Shown: piece by piece, positions 49,980 to 58,977 of the stretch
Layout: each line of letters opens with the position of its first letter
Numbering within the stretch: position 1 is the stretch's first letter
DNA from: Sulfurisphaera tokodaii str. 7
GTDB taxonomy: Archaea; Thermoproteota; Thermoprotei_A; Sulfolobales; Sulfolobaceae
Direction: 5' to 3'
NCBI RefSeq assembly: GCF_000011205.1
Contig: NC_003106.2
Location: 930,001 to 994,000, forward strand
DNA length: 64,000 nucleotides
Program-made: the position numbers and the translations under genes
The notes under the pieces: generated by a model
What the model was told of the DNA's origin: nothing
The model's input: only the letters and a program-made list of their open reading frames with translations
Databases searched by the model: none

Positions 49980-50387
49980 ATGTCTCTGGGAGCTTGCGAG
50001 CCCAGTTCAATAATTGATTGGGATTCTATAACTCTTCAAAGATATATAGGGGATAATGAGTTTAGTTTCATAAGAAGTAATGGTTATGTGAAATCAACTA
50101 ATCCCAGAGGGACTTATTGGACTAATTTGCTGACTAACGATCCTATTTGCGCTAAAGTGCTCCTGGGATTAAAATATGAAGTAAAATACAGAATTTCCTC
50201 CATTCCAAAAACGATACTAAAAGATCTTCCTAGCGATATATATGAAATTAACCATATAACTATTCCAGAGACGGGGTTTATAAATTATCCTGGATTTACG
50301 AGTTTAAAGGTTATTGAAGTTATAATAAGAAAACCTCTAAACCCTAACTCTATTTATGATATGGATAATGGCACGCTCCTAAATTGA
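49980..50387 (+). CDS. Unknown protein, 135 residues
   Basis: No family recognised. Mixed composition with SNGYVKSTNPRGTYWTNLLT and INHITIPETGFINYPGFTSL. A TATA-like TTTTATTTAT about 25-30 nt before ATG suggests a leaderless mRNA. It follows the coiled-coil gene on the same strand. Confidence 0.5.
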   Translation: MSLGACEPSSIIDWDSITLQRYIGDNEFSFIRSNGYVKSTNPRGTYWTNLLTNDPICAKVLLGLKYEVKYRISSIPKTILKDLPSDIYEINHITIPETGFINYPGFTSLKVIEVIIRKPLNPNSIYDMDNGTLLN

Positions 50388-50859
50388 ATAAAAAAGCCTA
50401 TTTTACCTCAAGGTAAACATAGAATAAAATCGCATTATAACTAATTATAAATTTTACTCGGTAGGTAAGAGTACTAGTTTAATATCTTCTCTTTATAAAG
50501 ACTAGCTAACTTAATTAATTTATAGTCTTTTTCATATTAGTTGCAAAGGATAAGTTAAGGTACCGAAAGTGAACTAATGACTGAAGTAACAAGACATATT
50601 TTGATTCTTGAATGTTATTTTTCCCTTAGCATTTACTATAAAAAACATTATATCTATCTATTGTCTCACTTAATAATATCAAATATCTCTTAATGCATCT
50701 TTCAGAGTCTCAATAATATTAAACTATATCCTTTATAAGGATTACACTAGCTCTAAAGAATATTATAGTTCTCGACATATCTTGATTCTCCTTTCCTGCT
50801 ATCAAAGGGTAAAAATTTAGGTCAAGTAAAAATTAATAACTTCTGATCTTATTTATCTC
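50388..50859. other. Intergenic, no gene seen
   Basis: AT-rich, closed in all frames. No clear repeat. Confidence 0.4.
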
Positions 50860-51435
50860 ATGGTCTCGCTTTTTAAAGCCCTCATGATGATAGGTTTTGA
50901 ACATGTAGCACCTAGAACTCTACAAAGAGGAAATACAACTATATTTGTTTACCATAGCATATACGGTTTAAAGTGGGTAATTAATACTCAATTCGGTAGT
51001 GCCAGTTACTATAGTCAAAAAGATGCCCTTCACGGTTTAGTCCTTAGACTTGTAATTAGTAAAGAAGAATTAGAATTTTTAGCGTCATTAGGCATTCATT
51101 ATGCCAGAGAAGAGCTAGAGAACTACGAAAGAACGTTAAAGAAAATAGAAGCTGGAGGGATAAAAGCTATAAGAGAATATTTGAGATCGCTTGAGAAAAG
51201 AGAGGAAAACAACACAAACTTAAAAAATATTGAAATGCAGTTTAGAAAGCAAGTGATTTACCCCTACTTAGAGAGGATTCTGGTAGAAACTAAAAGCAGA
51301 TGTCCAATATGTGGTAGGCTAATGATAGAGACTGAAGAATTTTATAACCATTTAAGGAGTAGTAGATACAGAAAAATGGAACATGAAGAATTCTTTAGAA
51401 AAATTATCGAAGAGATAACTAATCTTTCACCTTAA
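50860..51435 (+). CDS. Unknown protein with C-terminal zinc finger
   Basis: 191 residues. N-terminal alpha-beta domain (FEHVAPRTLQRGNTTIFVYH, YYSQKDALHGLVLRLVISKE), a long helix (YERTLKKIEAGGIKAIREYL) and a C2H2-like finger CPICGRLMIETEEFYNHLRSSRYRKMEH-type arrangement (two Cys, two His). Probably binds nucleic acid. Its end overlaps the C/D-box RNA candidate on the other strand by a few bases. Confidence 0.58.
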   Translation: MVSLFKALMMIGFEHVAPRTLQRGNTTIFVYHSIYGLKWVINTQFGSASYYSQKDALHGLVLRLVISKEELEFLASLGIHYAREELENYERTLKKIEAGGIKAIREYLRSLEKREENNTNLKNIEMQFRKQVIYPYLERILVETKSRCPICGRLMIETEEFYNHLRSSRYRKMEHEEFFRKIIEEITNLSP

Positions 51436-51490
51436 TCAGTTAATCTAGCCTTCCTCACCATTCAGGAGGTTGGGTGCTCATCATCACTTA
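51431..51490 (-). ncRNA. C/D-box guide sRNA candidate 3
   Basis: On the minus strand: C box ATGATGA (51484-51478), 12-nt guide GCACCCAACCTC, D' CTGA (51465-51462), 3 nt, C' GTGAGGA (51458-51452), 12-nt guide AGGCTAGATTAA, D CTGA (51439-51436). Canonical spacing and an island of higher GC between two genes. Confidence 0.72.
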
Positions 51491-51520
51491 CTTTTTATGT
51501 ATCCAATCTTATTATTGCAT

Positions 51521-52309
51521 ATGAAAATAAGAAAAGGAAATACTGAGGCTGAAATTTTACTAAGAGGAGGTTATTTATATTCCTTCACAGTAAATGGAAA
51601 AGACGTCATTTTAAGGGGAAACCTCTATAAACCCACAAGAGGTGGAATGGCACTTCTAATACCGTATGCGAATAGAGTTAAGGATGGTGAGTATGAATTT
51701 GATGGTATCAAATATTCTCTACCTAAAAATAAGGAAGGGAATGCTATTCATGGTTTAGTATTAGATGGAGCATTTGAAGTAGTTGATAAGAAAGATGATT
51801 CTTTAACTTTACAGTACTTATTGAAACATGATGGTTATCCTTCAACACTCCTCTGTAAGGTAAATTATAAGGTAGATGAAAATACACTATCCGTTACAAT
51901 CTCAGTTACTAATACTGGTGAAAGAAGAGCACCTCTTACAGTTGGTGCCCATCCTTATTTTATAATTTCAAATGATTGGGAGATTTTTGCATCAACAGAT
52001 GTTAAGCAATGCGTTATGAAGGATAAGATTCCTACTGGGGATCTTGTCTCTTCTAAATTTGAACATAGAGAATATGACGATTGTTTTCTAATAAATGGAG
52101 ATATACAGCTTAAATCTTCTTATTCTTCTATTTTGATTAAGAGAGAAAATATGCCTTTTGTTCAAGTTTATACTGGAGTTAAAGGCGCTTTAGCAATAGA
52201 ACCGATGAGTGGAGCACCAGATGCTTATCATAATGGCTTAGGATTAAAGGTTTTGAACAGTAAGGAAGAAGCTAATTTCTCTTTTCAAATCTTTGTAGAA
52301 AGAATTTGA
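51521..52309 (+). CDS. Aldose 1-epimerase (GalM-like)
   Basis: 262 residues from ATG (MKIRKGNTEAEILLRGGYL); an upstream frame extension crosses the sRNA and is rejected. Beta-sandwich with IPYANRVKDGEYEFDGIKYS, AIHGLV (His), VGAHPYF (His) and the C-terminal AIEPMSGAPDAYHNG with the catalytic Glu. Interconverts sugar anomers. Confidence 0.9.
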   Translation: MKIRKGNTEAEILLRGGYLYSFTVNGKDVILRGNLYKPTRGGMALLIPYANRVKDGEYEFDGIKYSLPKNKEGNAIHGLVLDGAFEVVDKKDDSLTLQYLLKHDGYPSTLLCKVNYKVDENTLSVTISVTNTGERRAPLTVGAHPYFIISNDWEIFASTDVKQCVMKDKIPTGDLVSSKFEHREYDDCFLINGDIQLKSSYSSILIKRENMPFVQVYTGVKGALAIEPMSGAPDAYHNGLGLKVLNSKEEANFSFQIFVERI

Positions 52310-52494
52310 TTAGGAAAAACAAGTCGTTCAGAGGTTCATTACGAGTTGTAGCTTTCCTAGAATTAACATAATTCTACACACAAATAATACAATATAGTAA
52401 AACTATTCTTTATTGTTTAAATTATAACCTCCTTGTTAATTATACGTTAACTACTAGTCCTTAACATTACTTAGTGTGTATTTAATGGCTAAGA

Positions 52495-52776
52495 TCACTC
52501 TATCAAGGCATAGCTTTTCTTTGTGAGATCCACAGTAATCTTTATAATACTAATAAACTTTGTAGGAAGGTTAATATTAGCTGTGGATAATGTACCAGAG
52601 ATAAGCCTTATTTCTAAGATGAAGACAGTTAATTTATCCATGTCATTAATAGATTCCGTATCTACATTATTGTCAATATCTTCTCCCTTAATAGCCCTAT
52701 TCATTTGGATAAATATTTCTCCAGCTTCAGTATTCTTAATCTCCCTCCTAGTAATACCTTCAGCAACAATGTTCAA
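52495..52776 (-). CDS. Doubtful ORF in a repeat-flanked region
   Basis: 93 codons from ATG on the minus strand (GITRREIKNTEAGEIFIQMN, LEIRLISGTLSTANINLPTK); the plus strand also has an 87-codon frame here and I cannot decide. The minus version has the more natural composition. It lies next to a duplicated flank. May be a remnant. Confidence 0.25.
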   Translation of the reverse strand: MNIVAEGITRREIKNTEAGEIFIQMNRAIKGEDIDNNVDTESINDMDKLTVFILEIRLISGTLSTANINLPTKFISIIKITVDLTKKSYALIE

Positions 52777-52786
52777 AGTTGGTTAA

Positions 52787-53310
52787 GGAAGAGAAAGTCT
52801 TGTGATATGTATGCATAACTCTTCTTCTTTTAACTGATCCGGTTTTTATTAAAGCAAAGTGAAACTAGCTTTTAAATTAACGCTTGAATGTAAGTAAAAT
52901 CAATGAGTTTGACATTTAAGGAAAATGAAGCACTAAAGAAAAGAGATGAATGTTGAGATAGTGTAAGCATTAAACTGTAAATTCTATTCCTAATATTTTA
53001 AACGTATATAGGGATATTAAGTCTGTCTTTCTCTTTACAAGCTTATCTTCCAAATGCTCTTGTTGGGAATGCTAATTTACTCCGATAATATATGTAACCT
53101 TGTGAATTATATAGTTAAACTAGAGGAAACACTTACTAATATAGATTGATTTATTTTTAAGGAAGTGGTTTTTAGGTTTAGTGAGAAGGAGTAAATCAGT
53201 TTTATCAATTATACATTATTTATCATATTTAGTTTTTGAAATTGTTACATTATAGTTATTTACTAGAAAAATTTATATAATCACTATATTAACTAAATCA
53301 TTTAGAGAAA
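52787..53310. other. Intergenic with flank repeat copy B
   Basis: 52840-52935 repeats the flank at 49835-49935. The rest is AT-rich; TTTATATAATC at about 53271 is the probable TATA box of the next gene. Confidence 0.4.
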
Positions 53311-54735
53311 ATGGTTAGGAGAACTAAAATTGTTATGGTTTCTTCTTTGATACTAATTTTTATTATAATATTAACAATTGTTATAGTCAACAATTACAAT
53401 ACTATATACACACTCTACGTTAAGTATACTGATCCTAAGGCTATAAATGTAATATTCTTCAAATACTCCCATAATAAATTAACACTATTACAAAACGTTT
53501 CTGTAAGCATTTTCGCATTCTACCCAACATCAAATGGTACCGTAATTAGGAGAATACTGGTTGAAAATGATACTGGTTACGTGAAAATACCCTTAAGCAG
53601 CTTAACCATAATAGCAGAGCATTGGATAAAACACTACGGCTATAACATCTCCCCATCACTACTGGGATTCGCATCATACACAATAAACGAGGGAAACCAG
53701 ACAATAGCGTACATACAACCATTCACAATAACAATCTCACCATACAACATAACACACGGAATAGGGAAAACAGTAACAAAACTATTCATTAAACCAAGGA
53801 AAATTACGATAAAAAGAAAAGACCCAACTACTACTACAACAACAGTACCCCAAGAACAAGTAGAAGGAATAAACCTAATATTCTACCTAAACAAAGTATG
53901 GTTCTACCCATCAAATAAAAGCTTAGGAATAATACCACTATCAGTAGTCTACATGACTGATACAGACTACAAAGACTACGCAGGCACTCTACTACTTAAG
54001 GAAGGATATTCACAAGCATCCGGAATACAATTCAAATTTGGAGTTCTAGTACTAGGATACCCAATAACTATTTCAGGGTTCTCAATAACCACAAGTGCTA
54101 GCAATCTAGTAGTCTGTGGAAAAGGAGATTATGGTAAAAGTGAAAATACTAATTTTTTGGAGATTTATACTATGGGTCAGATTGCTTTTGCAAATTATAG
54201 CGTGTATTACTATTGTCCAGCTGCCCCTTGTGCTCCTCCACAATTTTATGGTTATTGTGATGAAGTATTTCTGACAGGGTTAGAAGTTGTAAGTTCTGGA
54301 TCGGGCTATTTACCGGGATTATATAATACAACAACTCCCAACGTTCCCCCTAGTGAGTATTTTTCAAACAACCTAACCTTCATATTTAGTGTAAATCCTA
54401 CTACAATTACCAATGCGTATACTTCAGTTTCAATTTATACTTCTAATGGTTTTGCTACTTATAGTGTTCCCATTAGCTTAATTATTAAGATTGCTGAGTT
54501 GTTGGGTGAGACTATTCCTTCATGGTTGTCATTAGCTTTGGCAGTAGTCTCACCTTATGTGGGGATTGTTGCATTTACAAATTCTTACACTTACTTTGCA
54601 TCAACAATCTCCATAACGGATCTTTCCTCAAACACTTATTACGTATATCTAATGAACTCTAGTATACCTTATTGCATTAGTGGAGAGAAATACTATATAC
54701 CGTACTACTATTACTATATAAATTATACATCGTAA
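53311..54735 (+). CDS. Surface-exposed membrane-anchored protein with mosaic codon use
   Basis: 474 residues. N-terminal anchor (KIVMVSSLILIFIIILTIVI), ectodomain rich in Thr, Ser, Tyr with N-glycosylation sites, a TTTTTTVPQEQ linker near residue 175, and a Cys/Pro-rich loop (YYYCPAAPCAPPQFYGYC) near residue 310. A hydrophobic stretch (WLSLALAVVSPYVGIVAF) lies near residue 415. In the middle (about 53620-54110) Asn, Tyr and Phe codons end almost only in C; later they end mostly in T. No function recognised. Confidence 0.65.
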   Translation: MVRRTKIVMVSSLILIFIIILTIVIVNNYNTIYTLYVKYTDPKAINVIFFKYSHNKLTLLQNVSVSIFAFYPTSNGTVIRRILVENDTGYVKIPLSSLTIIAEHWIKHYGYNISPSLLGFASYTINEGNQTIAYIQPFTITISPYNITHGIGKTVTKLFIKPRKITIKRKDPTTTTTTVPQEQVEGINLIFYLNKVWFYPSNKSLGIIPLSVVYMTDTDYKDYAGTLLLKEGYSQASGIQFKFGVLVLGYPITISGFSITTSASNLVVCGKGDYGKSENTNFLEIYTMGQIAFANYSVYYYCPAAPCAPPQFYGYCDEVFLTGLEVVSSGSGYLPGLYNTTTPNVPPSEYFSNNLTFIFSVNPTTITNAYTSVSIYTSNGFATYSVPISLIIKIAELLGETIPSWLSLALAVVSPYVGIVAFTNSYTYFASTISITDLSSNTYYVYLMNSSIPYCISGEKYYIPYYYYYINYTS

Positions 54736-55161
54736 CTAAAAATTATAAGGTAAATTTGAAAATAGTTTTGAATTGTAATATATACTATTTATTAATATTC
54801 TGAAATTTAAACAGAGATGAAATATTATTTAATTTTATTTATTCTTTATTAAATTTTTTACTGAATTCTGTTAATATCACATTCAATTTTTATCTGAAGA
54901 AAAACTTTGCTTTTTTGGGCTATCTCTTAAGCGGAAGATTTGAGGAGTAATATTAATTTATGTGATACTCTGTTTTATTTTTTAAGATCTATTTTGTTTA
55001 CAATCAATTAGTAGAAGATTTTATAGTATTTAATTGAAGGACACTTGTGTATTTACCGGTTTATTTACTAGTACACTTTCAATATTACTATCAAGTTTTT
55101 AATTCTTGATTTAGTAGTTATGAAAAGATTTAAAATAAGTTGAGTTGAAAGTTGTTATAGC
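54736..55161. other. Intergenic, no gene seen
   Basis: Very AT-rich. Nothing coding or repeated was noticed. Confidence 0.4.
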
Positions 55162-56805
55162 ATGGAAAAGCGGTATATTTCGCCGTTGACTTCAAATCTT
55201 TCTGAAATCTTAATTTGGGCTTCTATGGCTCTCTTCTCTTTATTTTATTATCCTACGTTATGGAGTGATATTCTAATAGTTATTCTACTTTCTCTAGCTG
55301 GTATTCTTCTTTTCTTTAAAGGTGATTCCAGATTTGTGAAATTAACTATTTACACTGAATTGTTCTTAGTTCCCATTGAATATTGGTATTTTTTCCACAA
55401 CTTGTACCTTCTTCTAATCTTATATTTAATTTTTCTAGCTGGATTATTGTTAAGACGACTTGATATTGCTTCACTTATTGCAGTTGTTTTAGTTGCTGTT
55501 TCATCTAGAGTAGCAAAACCTTTCGGTACTGATGAATTAATGATTGATTATTATTCTGCCTATCAATTTCTTCACGGTTTAAATCCTTACATACCGTCAG
55601 TTACAAGTAATGTTTATCAAATTTATAATCTTTCTGCTGAGATTTATGGTACTCCTTATACAACTGGAGGTATTGTGACAAATTTAAATTACCCTTCACT
55701 GTCCTTTTTGCTTTATATTCCAGCTGTTATTTTCCACTTTAATCCTAATTATATTATTCTTTTCTTCTATGTTCTCTTACCCTTTATACTTTGGTATAGA
55801 CTTGATAAAACAACTTTTCTTCTATTTATCTCCTCTTATCTATTTAATATTTACTACTTGCTTTATTCTTCTGGGGGTATTGATGATATTATCTGGATTA
55901 CTTTTCTTATTTTATCTTTCATATCGAGCAGTGAGTGGGTTAAGGGTTTCTTTTACGGCTTATCAGTTTCGTTTAAGCAAGATCCATTAATTTTCCTACC
56001 TTTTTATCTTATACAGTTACATAGTGAAAGAAAAAATATCTGTCAATTTCTATTATCGGGAGTTATGACTTTTATCTCCTTAAACCTCTATTTTATTATT
56101 TCCTCGCCAGTTTACTATTTTCATGACATAGCTACCCCGGTGTTTGATAATTTGTTACAAATTGGTTTTGGTTTTGATATATTTTCAGTAATAGGCGTGT
56201 TTTTTGAGTATAAATATTTCTTCTTAGTATCACAACTTCTTATCTTTTCTACGTTTTTCTATCTTTATTTAAAAGGGAAGATTTCAAATTACTTAGGTGG
56301 TATATATTTTGTAATGCTCTTTATGTATAGAATGTTATGGAATTATGTAATGTATATACCATTTCTTAATTACTTAGACGGTAGTGTAGATGAGAAGATG
56401 AAGATAAATAAGGAAGTTGTGAAGCCCCTATCTGTCCTTTTCTTGCTAATACTCTCATCAGCTTTGGTATTTCATTATGCTTTTTCTTCTTACTATAACG
56501 GCTTAAAGGTTGAAGTACTTCATGTTTACACCGAGTCTAATGAAGTTTATATGATGGTTTTGAATGTATCTTACCAAGGTCCCTTAAGTGAGGTTAAACC
56601 ATTCTTTAGGTTATTCTCTGTTAACGCTATCCATGACGGAAATGGTATTCTTTGGCTTTCAAACTCTACCTGGATAAAGAGTGGTGAGTGGGAAATTGTT
56701 GTTATTAAGTCTCCATCTCCAGCTTTTAATGTTGGATTAGGAGAGATAATCATAAATGCGTATTATGGTAATATTAATGGGTTTCTTACTATTACGGTGA
56801 AATAG
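55162..56805 (+). CDS. Polytopic membrane protein, GT-C/GT87-like
   Basis: 547 residues with 10-12 transmembrane helices. After helix three, an outside loop reads [25 protein letters not shown], the D-x-x-Y-A-x(n)-G-x-NPY pattern of GT87/DUF2029 lipid-linked sugar transferases. The C-terminal 100 residues after [12 protein letters not shown] form an outside beta domain. Probably adds a sugar to a surface glycan from a lipid carrier. Confidence 0.65.
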   Translation: MEKRYISPLTSNLSEILIWASMALFSLFYYPTLWSDILIVILLSLAGILLFFKGDSRFVKLTIYTELFLVPIEYWYFFHNLYLLLILYLIFLAGLLLRRLDIASLIAVVLVAVSSRVAKPFGTDELMIDYYSAYQFLHGLNPYIPSVTSNVYQIYNLSAEIYGTPYTTGGIVTNLNYPSLSFLLYIPAVIFHFNPNYIILFFYVLLPFILWYRLDKTTFLLFISSYLFNIYYLLYSSGGIDDIIWITFLILSFISSSEWVKGFFYGLSVSFKQDPLIFLPFYLIQLHSERKNICQFLLSGVMTFISLNLYFIISSPVYYFHDIATPVFDNLLQIGFGFDIFSVIGVFFEYKYFFLVSQLLIFSTFFYLYLKGKISNYLGGIYFVMLFMYRMLWNYVMYIPFLNYLDGSVDEKMKINKEVVKPLSVLFLLILSSALVFHYAFSSYYNGLKVEVLHVYTESNEVYMMVLNVSYQGPLSEVKPFFRLFSVNAIHDGNGILWLSNSTWIKSGEWEIVVIKSPSPAFNVGLGEIIINAYYGNINGFLTITVK

Positions 56806-56831
56806 ATATATCGAAAAATTTAATAGGTAGC

Positions 56832-58271
56832 TTGTCTTTCCCTTTATCCATGGATTATAAAAGTAAGACACTACTCATCTTATCTGCAATGCTTTTGATT
56901 GTTAACTACGTAGAAACAATGGTTATTCCGGCTTTACCTACTATTGAGTCAGATTTCTCAATTTCTTCAACTTTAGCTGGCTGGATAACTTCAGCATATT
57001 TGCTAGTTGCAGCAGCAACTTCACCATTAATGGGTAAGCTAGCAGACACTTACGGTAAGACCAGAATGTATATAATAGCTATTGTATTCTATATTATAGC
57101 TGTAGCATTAGCTGGTTTTTCACCAAATATTTGGGTTTTAATTGCGGCTAGAGCAATTCAAGGAGTTGGTTTCTCGATGTTTCCTATAGCAATAGCGATT
57201 ATTACTGATATTTATCCAAAAGAAAGAGTTGCCTTTGCCCAATCAATATTAAGTGCAACAATTGGTATTGGTCCGGCATTAGGTTTACTTATAGGTTCTT
57301 ACATTGTTGAGGATTTAGGTTGGCCTTATGCCTTTCATACTGCGGCAATACTCTCCCTCATAGTTTTCTTTATCTCTTTGAAATATTTACCTCATACTGG
57401 GACAAGGTTAAAGGAGAGAGTTGATTATATAGGAGCTACTTTAATAGGTTTGGCAACTACTTTAGTTTTAGTTTATATAACTGAGGGACCAACTTTAGGC
57501 TGGGCCGCTTTAGATAATTTATGGATGTTGATTGTAGGTTTAATCTTATATGGGGCTTTTATTGCTTATGAGAGGGTTGCAGTAGAACCTTTAATGAAAT
57601 TGGAGTTATTTAAAATAAGAAACTTTGCTGTTGCTAATATTGTTGGTTTAATATCCGGTATTGGTATGTTTGCTAATTTCATTTTCCTAGTCTATTATTC
57701 TCAACTACCTAAACCGTATGGTTTGGGTCTTTCAATTATTCAATCTGGTCTATTGATGTCTCCAGTAGCTTTAGGGATGATAATTTTCGGCCCTATTTTA
57801 GGGAGATTAATGCCAAGAATCGGTCCTAAACCTATAATGATACTAGGTGGTGTTTTAACAGACCTTTCCTATCTACTATTGCTGACTTTTAGGAGTACAC
57901 CAGATGAGGTTTTGCTTGATGGTTTTATTTCTTCTGTAGGTTTAGTTGCATTTATTGTACCACTAGTTAACATGGTTGCATTATCTTTACCAGATCAATA
58001 TAGGACTACTGGAATGGGAATGAATACGTTATTAAGGACTATAGGTGGTTCAATAGGACCAGTAGTTGCTACAGTATTTATGCAGACTTATCAAGATCCT
58101 ATTGTGATGATGTTTAATAACCAAATTTATGTTATGGGATTCTTACCTTCTGCAACAGCATTTAATTATATTGCAATATTCGGAGTGACTATGATGACCT
58201 TAGCTCTAATAGTTGCCTTATGGACTAAGAATTATAAGTTTAGGACTGCTGCTGTAAGAATAGCAGAATGA
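56832..58271 (+). CDS. MFS drug:H+ antiporter (DHA2/EmrB type)
   Basis: 479 residues and about 14 transmembrane helices. Motif [15 protein letters not shown] after helix two, [16 protein letters not shown] in helix four, and motif [18 protein letters not shown]. Exports small molecules using the proton gradient. The next gene (tenA) begins 33 nt later. Confidence 0.85.
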   Translation: MSFPLSMDYKSKTLLILSAMLLIVNYVETMVIPALPTIESDFSISSTLAGWITSAYLLVAAATSPLMGKLADTYGKTRMYIIAIVFYIIAVALAGFSPNIWVLIAARAIQGVGFSMFPIAIAIITDIYPKERVAFAQSILSATIGIGPALGLLIGSYIVEDLGWPYAFHTAAILSLIVFFISLKYLPHTGTRLKERVDYIGATLIGLATTLVLVYITEGPTLGWAALDNLWMLIVGLILYGAFIAYERVAVEPLMKLELFKIRNFAVANIVGLISGIGMFANFIFLVYYSQLPKPYGLGLSIIQSGLLMSPVALGMIIFGPILGRLMPRIGPKPIMILGGVLTDLSYLLLLTFRSTPDEVLLDGFISSVGLVAFIVPLVNMVALSLPDQYRTTGMGMNTLLRTIGGSIGPVVATVFMQTYQDPIVMMFNNQIYVMGFLPSATAFNYIAIFGVTMMTLALIVALWTKNYKFRTAAVRIAE

Positions 58272-58304
58272 TTTATTTTTTATCTCCTTCTACTATTTTA
58301 TTTT

Positions 58305-58955
58305 ATGCTATCAGACGAACTTTGGGGCTCGATTTCAGATATTTATTCTTCGATACTATCACATCCATTCATTAAGGGGTTAACTGATGGGACATTAGAG
58401 GAAGAGAAATTTAAATATTATATCCTGCAAGACTTTTTGTATTTAAGAGAGTTTAGTAGGGCATTAGCTATACTATCTGCTAAGGCAGAAAAGCAAGATG
58501 ATTCAGTCCTTTTCGCTACTCATGTTAGTGATGTATTAAGAGTAGAAAGGAGCCTTCATGAGTATTTTATCTCTTTATGGAATGTTGATGTTAGTAGGGT
58601 TAAGCCATCTCCCACGAATCTTCTTTATACATCATACTTACTTTCAGTAGTTTATTCGAGACCATTTTATGAAGGTGTTAGTGCTGTTCTTCCATGTTAT
58701 TGGATATATATGGAAGTTGGGAAGGAATTATTAAAGAAGGGTTCTCCAAATCCTTTGTATAAACGTTGGATAGAGACTTACGGCGGTGAGGAATATGAGA
58801 AGGGAGTAAGAGCTGTAATAAATCTAGTTAATTCGTTTAATTTAACTAAGGAAGAAAAAGAGGCTGTTAAGAGACATTTTAGGATTACGTCAATGTTCGA
58901 GTATATGTTCTGGGATATGGCTTATAGGTTAGAAAAGTTCCCATTTGATTTTTAA
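58305..58955 (+). CDS. TenA/thiaminase II family protein
   Basis: 216 residues, all helical. [20 protein letters not shown] carries the substrate Asp and Tyr, [14 protein letters not shown] the catalytic Cys, and [14 protein letters not shown] the C-terminal Glu/Tyr. Salvages thiamine pyrimidine from breakdown products. Same strand and close spacing with the MFS and GH38 genes. Confidence 0.9.
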   Translation: MLSDELWGSISDIYSSILSHPFIKGLTDGTLEEEKFKYYILQDFLYLREFSRALAILSAKAEKQDDSVLFATHVSDVLRVERSLHEYFISLWNVDVSRVKPSPTNLLYTSYLLSVVYSRPFYEGVSAVLPCYWIYMEVGKELLKKGSPNPLYKRWIETYGGEEYEKGVRAVINLVNSFNLTKEEKEAVKRHFRITSMFEYMFWDMAYRLEKFPFDF

Positions 58956-58977
58956 CTTTCTTTTCACAAGTTAGTTT

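Noticed and set aside
52523-52786. Plus-strand 87-codon ORF with hydrophobic composition
   Set aside because: Opposite to a slightly more natural minus-strand frame; neither is convincing and only one was listed, at low confidence.
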